64,000 bases of DNA from Vicia villosa (taxonomy: Eukaryota; Streptophyta; Magnoliopsida; Fabales; Fabaceae), in contig NC_081185.1 of assembly GCF_029867415.1 (NCBI RefSeq), positions 72,451,553 through 72,515,552 on the forward strand. Reading direction: 5' to 3'. Below are positions 56,601 to 64,000 of this stretch, in pieces. The notes beneath the pieces are model-generated. The model was not told where the DNA came from. It was given only the letters and a program-made list of their open reading frames with translations, and made no database searches. How positions within the stretch are numbered: position 1 is the stretch's first letter; every line of letters begins with the position of its first letter. Position numbers and translations under genes: made by a program.

Positions 56601-57508
56601 AGAAACCCTAGAATTAACTGGCTCAGGTTTAGTTTTGTTCCGGCATGGAGTTGATTAGCCATACAGAGATATCTTTTTGCTACTTGTATGGACCTAGAAC
56701 AGAAGACGCACCTCGAAAGCCATAAGGCTAAGAAAGCAATGTGCTCTTCGTCTGAGACTACCTCATTATTTTCGTCATGATACTGTTGAATGAATGCAGT
56801 ATAAGTAACAGTTGCCTCATTGAAGTTAATAGTATCAGTGTCCATGACGTTGGGGTCGAAGGGTTCTCCAGTTGGTCGAAGCCCCGTAATGGCAGCTATG
56901 TCGAAAAGCGTGGGGGTGACCATTCCACATGGAAGATGGAAAGTGTTGTGGGAAGCATCCCAAAAATAAACTGACGCAACTAACATGGTTTGGTTGTATT
57001 CTAAACCAGTCTTGGACAGTTGGATTAAATCATAAATGCCCAGTTCTTTCCAGAAAGCAGCCTTGTGTTTCTCTACTCTTGCCAACCAGGCATAGTATAG
57101 TTCAGGGTCTTTTGCTAAGGGAATTGACCTAAAAACTTTCACAAAATTGGTTACATAGTCTAACCTAATTTTCTCTAGGGCTGAAGGGTTTTCGGTCGAA
57201 GATTTTTCCGTATCATCAGGCTTTGCTGAAATAGGACGGCCATCTTCATCTATTTTGTTCTTACTAACTAACGGCCTAGTTTTATAATAAGCAGGAAAGA
57301 ATTTATTCAGAGAAGGGTTAGTTTCTCCTGGTAACGGACCCATGAAAGCATGAGTTTTTCCAGAAAGTTCAAAAGGGATGATTACCTGAGAAGCGTAAAT
57401 GGCGCGCACTTCCGCAGAATTTGGGTTTGGTACGCACTCTTGATCCCCCATCTGTGTAGATTGTTGAAGTTTCAGAGCTGGTTGAAGAACATTTGAGGAA
57501 GACGCCAT
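53610..57508 (-). CDS. Antisense spliced gene in the Tat element: PMD-like domain plus coiled coil
   Basis: Model on the minus strand: exon 1 57508-55420, exon 2 55358-55234, exon 3 55168-54902, exon 4 54819-54750, exon 5 54670-53610. All four introns are GT-AG with lengths 61, 65, 82 and 79 nt. Exon lengths sum to 3,612, divisible by three, and phases agree at every junction. Exon 1 encodes a plant mobile domain-like region (ASHNTFHLPCGMVTPTLFDI then AAITGLRPTGEPFD near residues 185-220; LALWLSRCVF; WLLQLWLNATFE), then FNPVFYSTPDFQQWW. Exons 2-3 are basic and Ser/Pro-rich with NLS-like KKKQKAATPSRKEK. Exon 5 is a long coiled coil (KQEIKLLEEKIKEAESRKA). One TAA at 56021-56023 lies in exon 1; see findings. 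PMD proteins occur both as host genes and in transposons. Confidence 0.72.
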
Positions 57509-57615
57509 GAGTAAGTTTGATTTTTTGGAATGGGTTTTGAATATAATCAGGAGTGTTCTTTTTGTGGAGAAATAAGGAAATAAGAGGTGAAAGTTATGTG
57601 AAGGTTAAAGTTTCG

Positions 57616-57624
57616 GTATTTAAA
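57616..57624 (-). promoter_or_regulatory. Candidate TATA box for the antisense PMD gene
   Basis: Complement TTTAAATAC about 110 bp upstream of ATG 57508. A second candidate, ATATATA, lies at 57731-57737. Both sit between the gene and the 3' LTR. Confidence 0.45.
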
Positions 57625-57929
57625 GGTCTAACGGAAACCCTTTCAAATCTTTTGGGTAAAAACCAAGAGACACGCGGCAGGCGTTGATTTCATCCAACGG
57701 CGGTCGAATAGTTATTAGCTTTACTCCTAGTATATATGAGTAATGATCAGAAAGTAAGACCAAAACGTGGGAATGTAAGTTATGAGTAGACATCTTTGAA
57801 AATGACAAGACGTTTTGGAAATAGGGTCATCAATGATTATGACGTCAGTCAATGATCTTGGAACTCTAAAAACGAAATCTTATTACAACAAGAAACGCCT
57901 ATTTCTCTTGTTTTTCGAAACAGGCATTT

Positions 57930-57942
57930 ATTGGGGGCAATT
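57930..57942 (+). other. Polypurine tract of the Tat element
   Basis: ATTGGGGGCAATT directly precedes the 3' LTR start TGTTAG. Confidence 0.75.
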
Positions 57943-58905
57943 TGTTAGCTGAAGATTTCGTTTTGCAAACATGGTCCGAAGGATAAAAAATAGAAGGAAG
58001 GATGGTTACTGATGACCATCTTTGAAGATAAAAATGGCTCCTGATGGCCATGCTTCGAGAACGAAGATTTCTAAGTTATAACGAAGATAGTGAATGCTGA
58101 AGCTAGTAGGAGTGTATGTCTTCGAAGACTTAGACAGATTTCGTAAAATATGTTAAGTATTGACACTTAGCCTGCTTTTGTAGTGTTTTAATGTTAAATA
58201 CACGGCCACGCGTCGAAGAAGGATTCAGGCGGGAGGATTTGAAATTCGAAGAAGTTTTCATAATTGTCCAGAGACAGATGGCTTTCCGAGGATTCTCATG
58301 AGAAACGTGGCATTAGATTAGCGTAGGACCGTTAAGGTCGAAACTAGTATAAATAAGGGTTCTATTGTTAGGATTCAGTGTGTTCATTTTGTACAAATCA
58401 CTCACATATTACTCAAGTATCAAGTGTTAAAGAGAAAGAGTTCGCTGAGAAATGTACGTATGACACCAGCATTTTAATACATGTGTATTTTCCCTTTATT
58501 TTCAAGTATCTTTCAATATTATTGCATTCCATTTACTTCTTGCCATTTACTTCTTGCCATTTACGTTTTCGTACTCATTATTTTTATGTCATTTATCTTT
58601 GAAGTATTTAACATTTCTGCACTTTAAGATTTCTGCACTTTTACAGTTTTGTCTCATATTTTATCTTGACTTACCTTTCGCTGAAGTTATACTCACGTGT
58701 ATAACGAAGTAATTGCTAATTTTGTTTGTTTCGATCGAAGTAATTCTTATTGACAAGATGAATCGTAGATATGGTTCGAATGACCATCAATAACAATCTT
58801 TTTGACTATGTCCTAGGATCAATCTAGTCGATCTTGCGAGTAACCAAATCATATTTATTATAGTTTGGAAGACTAGCGGTTGTTTACCGGAAATCACCGT
58901 AAACA
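57943..58905 (+). repeat. 3' LTR of the Tat element
   Basis: 963 bp, same length as the 5' copy with about nine substitutions and no indel seen. Confidence 0.97.
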
Positions 58906-59146
58906 GCAGTGAGCTCCTCAAAATAAATGAGAGCCATGTATGTATATGCACTATGTATGAATGAGGTATGTAATTTAAATGATGCATGACTATTAACTAT
59001 ATTAGTCGAAGTATGTTAGTAACTTTGGAAAAGAAAAATAAAACCTTTGTTTGTTATTGATGAAGTTTTGGAGAAGATCACTGCCGAGGGACTAACGTGA
59101 TGAATAACCCCAATTGAGAAACCCTTTGAAAAACCCTGTTGTAAAA

Positions 59147-61099
59147 TGTAACACCCCTCTAATAACCCACGGCAAATAACAGTATATTAAATCAGAGTAA
59201 CATGTAGAGAGGCATCACAATTATATAAATGATAAAACACACGTCGATACATATCATGCATTCACTGAAACAACTGAAATTATAACTCATTAATTAAAAT
59301 CATGTTTTACACAGCGGAATCAAAAACATAGAGTCAACATCCATCATCAATGTATCCGACTCAACCAACAAAACCAATTAGAGTTATAATCAACTCAAAA
59401 CAAACGTGTTCCCAGTGTTACATCTACCAGAGCATGACACCGACACTATAACTAAAAAAAAACCGACTTATGAGCTAATCCTCACCAAGTCGCGCCGCTA
59501 TCCTCAATCTGAAAATGACAACAAGTAAGGGTGAGTCTCATCACAGTTAACCAATGTTATTGCATCATAAATAATAACATATCATAGTTATATCATTCGC
59601 CCAATTGTTTCATATTCAGACAAATCATCATTCACACATCCACAAATAAACAGACAGTCAACATGTACCATATATCATTATGTTATAAACAAATCATGCA
59701 CATGTATGAAACTGACACTATGCATGTGGTACCAATCATCACCAGTGGAAATCTTCCACCGACCGATCTATCATCATCCAGATACGGCCCTGCCAGCACC
59801 AATTCCACACAATGGGAATTCTGCCCCTCGCTGAATCCTCTCATCATATAGGATTCAGCCCATGTTTATGAATGCATGCAAGATATATATAACATACTTT
59901 CATCATTACCATTCTATGAGTAGCATCATCTATACTCATTTCATCATCATCATCATCAACAATACTAAGCATGTTCATATATACATTACATCATTCAATA
60001 CAATCAATCATCAGTAAACCACAGAATCACATCACAGGGTTTACACAGTCTAAAACAGCATGCAAACAGGCCTACAAATCGAAAGTTACTCATCATTGAA
60101 CTTTTCAGAAAAATCACAAAACAGAAATTTCACCTACAGAAAGCCATACGCGTATCATAGGGCTCATACGCTCCCATACGCGTATCCTCTTGCCTCATAC
60201 GCGTATCATACGCATTTCAACAGATTCAAATTTTGCCTACAAGCAACCTCATACGCGTATCGGTACAGCCATACGCGTATCATCAGAAATATTTTCCTCT
60301 TTCCAAATTCCCATACACGTATGAGCATCCTCATACGCTCTCATACGCAAAACACCAGTACGTGGTATTTGGGACAGGGCAACTGCGTATCGTACGCGTA
60401 TAGCCCATTGGGAGTGTCCCCCATACGCGTATGACCTCATCCCATACGCGTATGGCACTGTTTCATACGCGGAACACCAGAAAATGCCCAGAACCTGCAG
60501 AATTCGTGACAGTCCAAAACCCATTCGTTTTTACTCATACCAGTCCACGATTTTGAGTCTAAAAACCAGAAAAATCACATCTAAACAGCATACGAATTCG
60601 CCAATAACCATAGTATATGATTCCCTACCAATTCTATTCATCATACCCTAAATCTATTAGTTATTAGGGATTAATAGTTCAATTTTTATGATGAACACAG
60701 ACACAATTTTCAGAATATAGAATCAATGGATCCAACCATACTCCTAATCCATACTATCACCTATAATACGATAAAAGAGATTAAATGGAGAGTCTCCCCT
60801 TACCTCGGATAAAAGTCTTGGTTCTTGGTCTCTCCCTCTACAGTTCTCCTTCACGTTCCTTGTTCCCAATTCCGTTCTTTCACGTTCTTTCTTTCCCAAT
60901 TCCCAATTCTGATTATTTTATGAAAAATAATATTAAATTAGTAAGGGCTTTACTACACCACACCCCTTCTTCTTACTAATTTCACACATGGCCCAAATGC
61001 CATTAACCATCATTTTCCTCTTATTTTCATAAAATCCATAATAATAATAATTATTAATCTAATATTCAAATTAAAAATTAAAATTATACGGGTGTTACA
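59147..61099 (-). mobile_element. Solo LTR, 1,953 bp, with perfect target duplication
   Basis: TGTAACACCCCTCT at the left and GGGTGTTACA at the right, flanked by TAAAA on both sides (59142-59146 and 61100-61104). No PBS, PPT or coding sequence. Phrases such as GGTGAGTCTCATCAC and the terminal words match the style of the LTR-like segment at 20824-23510; orientation is inferred from that. It is inserted in the 3' region of the Ogre-like element. Confidence 0.9.
60145..60475. repeat. Cluster of ATACGCGTAT palindromes
   Basis: Eight copies of TACGCGTAT (seven as ATACGCGTAT, one as GTACGCGTAT) with degenerate neighbours such as CATACGCTC and CATACACGTATG, at irregular spacing. CpG-rich compared with its surroundings. 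Overlapping ORFs on both strands here (60060-60434, 60249-60524) exist only because the palindrome reads Tyr-Ala-Tyr. Confidence 0.95.
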
Positions 61100-61181
61100 T
61101 AAAACCCTTTGTAATCTGTGAAAACCCATTTACTATAGTTCTAGTAAGTTCTTGTAGTTTGTGTAACCCAAAAAAATATCA

Positions 61182-61815
61182 CTTGCTATAGTTCTAGCAA
61201 GTTCACCTGCACCAATAGGATCACTTGTCCTGGTTCGGACAAATTTACCTGCACCAATAGGATCCTTTACCCTGGTTCGGACAAGTTCACCTACACCAAT
61301 AGGATCACTTGCCCTGGTTCGGACAAGTTTACTTGCACCAATAGGATCATTCGCCCTGGTTCGGACAATTTCACCTGCACCAATAGGATCACTTGCCCTG
61401 GTTCGGACAAGTTCACCTGCACCAATAGGATTACTTGTCATAGTTCTGACAAGCTCACCTGCACCATTAGGATTATTTGCCCTGATTCGGACAAATTTCA
61501 CCTGCACCAATAGGATCACTTGCCTTGGTTCGGACAAGTTTACCTGCACCAATAGGATTACTTGTCATAGTTCTGACAAGCTCACCTGCACCATTAGGAT
61601 TATTTGCCCTGATTCGGACAAATTTCACCTGCACCAATATGATCACTTGCCCTGGTTCGGACAAGTTTACCTGCACCATTAGGAGTTACTTGCCCTGGTT
61701 CGGACAAGTTTACCTGCACCATAAGGAGTTACTTACCCTGGTTCGGACAAGCTTACCTGCACCAATAGGAACCATCTGCTATAGTTCTAGCAAACTCACC
61801 TGTATGAAAAAGATT
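61182..61815. repeat. 42-bp tandem array, about 15 copies
   Basis: Unit CACCTGCACCAATAGGATCA followed by CTTGCCCTGGTTCGGACAAG and two or three bases. The second half is a small inverted repeat (CTTGTC...GACAAG in several copies). Because 42 is 14 codons, the minus strand shows a periodic ORF. A block of three units is itself duplicated 127 bp apart (TTACTTGTCATAG at 61431 and 61558), an incipient higher-order repeat. Confidence 0.95.
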
Positions 61816-61829
61816 CACTTGCTATGAGA

Positions 61830-62200
61830 CTCACGACTCGAGGGTCGAAGAAAATAGCATGTCAAATACTCACGACTCGAGGGTCAGAAAACAAACCAAT
61901 CACAACACGAGGGTTGGAAACTCACGACTCGAGGGTCGGAAAACACACCTATCACAACACGAGGGTTGGAAACTCACGACTCGAGGGTCGGAAAACAAAC
62001 CAATCACAACACGAGGGTTGGAGACTCATGACTCGAGGGTCGGAAAATAAACCAATCACAACATGAGGGTTGGAGACTTACGACTCGAGGGTCGGAAAAC
62101 AAACCAATCACAACACGAGGGTTGGAAACTCACGACTCGAGGGTCGAAAAACAAACCAATCACAACACGAGGGTCGGAAACTCACGACTCGAGGGTCGTA
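61830..62200. repeat. 52-bp tandem array, about 7 copies
   Basis: CACGACTCGAGGGTC recurs every 52 bp from 61871 (61923, 61975, then altered copies at 62027 and 62079, then 62131, 62183), with a partial unit at 61829. Each unit is a dimer of two diverged halves, CACGACTCGAGGGTCGGAAA and CACAACACGAGGGTTGGAAA. Confidence 0.95.
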
Positions 62201-62397
62201 AACTGGGCTTTTTGTAGTATGTGAATGCGCTAGATGATATGCATATGCTGATGCGTATGTATGTATGCTGATGCAATCCCGAGATTTTATCTCCTTATTG
62301 AACCTGATTAAACCATATTTGCACTTATACCACGGCTATGCTTATGCCGGCTTGGTAATGTGGATAATGCTTATGCTTATGCGTATGCGTAGTTTGA

Positions 62398-62705
62398 ACA
62401 GCAAGGTCGCTATCATCGGTAAGGTTACCGGGATACATCAATCAGGTGATTGGGGTGAATATCTCTGTAAGGTTGCTATCATCGGTAAGGTTACCAGAAT
62501 ACGTCAATCAGGTGATTGGAAATAAACCAACAGTAAGGTTACTGTCATCGGTAAGGTTACCGAAAAGCATCAATCAGGCGATTGGAAAATAAACACTCAG
62601 TAAGGTTACTGGCATCGGTAAGGTTACCGGAAAGCATCAATCAGGCGATTGGGAAGAATATCTCAGTAAGCTTACTGGCATCGGTAAGGTTACCGGGAAG
62701 CAGGT
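62398..62705. repeat. 66-bp tandem array, about 5 copies
   Basis: CATCGGTAAGGTTACC recurs at 62414, 62480, 62546, 62613 and 62679. Each unit also has GTAAGGTTACTG and ATCAATCAGGCGATTGG. Confidence 0.95.
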
Positions 62706-64000
62706 GGATAGTATGGTTTAGTACCAGAGTGATGACTTGGATGTTGTAATGTATTAACCAATGTATGTAATGCATGACTTATATGTATTTGCATGATGCT
62801 CCAATGATAGGTTGTTGATAACCAAAGCGTATATAGCTCGCTGGAGTTGTAAGGTTGTTGGATGCTAGCGCGATTTCCCAATGCCTGTTTTTTAAACTTT
62901 GAAGACCGTAGTTAGGAGAAAGATTTGTTCGATGTTTGTAAAGTGTGAGAATGCCTTTTCCTTATGTTGTGCGCCTTGCCCCGGTTTAACCCTTTGAATT
63001 ACTCAACGCCTTTGAATTTTCGAGGTTCTCCATGCTTTTCACCTTTTGCAATTCGCACCTTTAACCTTCTCGAGATTCTCCACACCTTTAACCTTTCGAG
63101 GTTCTCCACACCTTTAACCTTTTGAATTGTTTACCTTATGGATTTGATATCCAATGCCCCAATGTTTAGTGGAAAAAGATGCCTATGATCTCCAAGCCAT
63201 GAAGGAAGTGCCCCAAGAAATAACCTTGTCATATGCTTCAACGTTTAGATTGAAGGGTATGCCCTTGATCTCCAGGATATGGAGGGCTATCCATAGTGTT
63301 CTATCCTTTTGAATTTGAATTCTTCCCATGTTTGACATGCCCCTGTTTGTTATTGTTTCGAGATGTGACCCAAGTCGATTGAACCTTAGGAAGAATGCCC
63401 CTAGTAAATAGGATGTTTGATTGTATGCCCCTGTAATCCTTGGAATTTTGCCCCTGTTTAGGAGAACCCTCTAGATGTGGTTCCCCCATGCAAAGGTCTT
63501 TATTAGAAGTGATCGCCCTTGATTAACCAATTTCGAGATTTCCTTGATGCTAAGTGTATATTCGTAGATGACGTTATACCCTTTGAGAAGTAACTCCAAT
63601 GCGATGCGTGTGCAAGTTTTGGAATCGAAGTCCGTTATGAACTAGGACTGGATAATTAGAAATGAATGCTTGAAGAAACGTATTGGTTAGAAATAGTTTT
63701 AACAAACCTAGGAGTCAGTATAAAAAAATCCTGCTTAATATGATTTCGTAGTTAACCTTGCCTCAATTAGGACTTTTGAATGTTGTAATTTGGCCTGGTT
63801 CGTGGTTTGAGAAACAATGAATATAAGGCTCAAAATTTATTTAACCCACCCCTTTCTCCTTGATATTCTCCGAATCCTAAAAATTTGCCTAATCCAATGA
63901 TTGCGCCTTGTTTGCAAGAGAATCGCTTCAGTTTTGATGTTGAGCAGAAGCCTTAGTAGAGATCCAAACACCGATGAGAAATGTTGTAAAGATCCAAGCA
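62706..64000 (-). other. Non-coding 3' region of the Ogre-like element, PPT-like words
   Basis: No coding frame. A 26-27-bp repeat with CACCTTTAACC occurs three times at 63056-63120. Complement words of the form CAGGGGCA occur at 63340-63347, 63427-63434 and 63449-63456, plus TAGGGGCA at 63398-63405, resembling the terminal PPT at 42975. Confidence 0.6.

Larger units (their letters stand above)
43263..58905 (+). mobile_element. Complete Tat-clade Ty3/gypsy retrotransposon with antisense genes
   Basis: 15,643 bp with a perfect target duplication GCAGT (43258-43262 and 58906-58910). Two LTRs of exactly 963 bp differ at about nine positions by eye (about 0.9%). Sense strand: PBS, gag-protease, then RT, Ty3 RNase H, a second RNase H and integrase; the second RNase H places it in the Tat clade. 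Antisense strand: a spliced-looking PMD gene (57508-53610) and a single-exon gene (53071-52277). More than 5.5 kb, over a third of the element, is devoted to antisense content. The few lesions are one frame offset and single stops. Confidence 0.95.
39699..64000 (-). mobile_element. 3' end of a large Ogre/Tat-like retrotransposon (continues past window)
   Basis: Minus-strand element. The 3' LTR is at 39699-42974, followed inward by a PPT (42975-42987) and then internal non-coding sequence that runs to the window edge. It is interrupted by the 15.6-kb Tat element (43263-58905) and a solo LTR (59147-61099). Both insertions have perfect target duplications, so the flanks were continuous: 42975-43262, 58911-59146 and 61105-64000. 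About 3.4 kb of internal sequence is visible with no coding, rich in tandem arrays, as described for the 3' untranslated part of Tat/Ogre elements. Gag and pol would lie beyond the right edge. The Ogre label rests on LTR length and the TGTCATACCCC start. Confidence 0.65.

Noticed and set aside
60060..60524. Overlapping ORFs of 124 and 91 codons rich in Tyr-Ala-Tyr
   Set aside because: Produced by the ATACGCGTAT palindromes reading the same on both strands. They lie inside a solo LTR.
61133..61552. 139-codon minus-strand ORF with a 14-residue periodic protein
   Set aside because: The periodicity follows from a 42-bp DNA repeat (14 codons). No start context, and the same applies to the overlapping ORF at 61473-61679 and the plus-strand ORFs at 61525-62066.
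61182..62705. Regular repeats reminiscent of a CRISPR array
   Set aside because: Units are contiguous without unique spacers, there are no cas genes, and the setting is a plant retroelement. They are tandem repeats.

Overview
The window is a plant nuclear heterochromatin-like block made almost entirely of transposable elements nested in one another. I see no single-copy host gene, rRNA, functional tRNA, CRISPR array or bacterial-type operon. The element set (a Sirevirus-type Copia, a Tat-clade Ty3/gypsy element with two RNase H domains, long Ogre-like LTRs beginning TGTCATACCCC, hAT, CACTA, MULE and LINE remnants) suggests a large-genome dicot, most likely a legume close to pea or vetch. That placement is inference from element families, not a search result.

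Layout. 1-14912: an old Copia element on the minus strand (its left LTR is cut by the window edge) is split by a younger, 10,159-bp Sirevirus-like Copia element (1429-11587) with a perfect 5-bp target duplication (CATGT), LTRs of about 1.2 kb that are about 99% identical by eye, gag, pol and an extra env-like ORF. 14913-18300: fragments of two LINEs, a solo LTR with a perfect target duplication (15070-16442) and a 221-bp hAT-type MITE. 18779-26500: a CACTA-like element, two long LTR-like segments and a broken Copia gag-protease piece. 26515-27930: a hAT element with an 8-bp target duplication containing a G-rich Harbinger/Tourist-like MITE. 27939-31870: AT-rich sequence with short repeats. 31872-36544: a decayed MULE with spliced transposase exons and an OTU-like domain, itself hit by a hAT element and an LTR fragment. 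37404-39698: a 164-bp MITE, AT-rich tandem repeats and a truncated hAT element. 39699-64000: the 3' end of an Ogre-like element on the minus strand, with a 3.3-kb LTR and a 3' region rich in tandem arrays. It is interrupted by a complete 15.6-kb Tat-clade retrotransposon (43263-58905) and by a second solo LTR (59147-61099).

The most interesting object is the Tat element. On its sense strand it has gag-protease and reverse transcriptase, two RNases H and integrase. On its antisense strand, between pol and the 3' LTR, it carries two further genes. One (57508 down to 53610) can be read as a five-exon spliced gene whose exons join in frame to about 1,200 codons. It encodes a plant mobile domain (PMD)-like region, a basic linker and a C-terminal coiled coil. 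The other (53071 down to 52277) has its own TATA box. Introns on the antisense strand would survive retrotransposition, because the genomic RNA carries only their complement. Both flanking LTRs are about 99% identical, so the insertion is recent.

All protein family names come from motifs read by eye. Boundaries given with target duplications are base-exact; those described as approximate are not.
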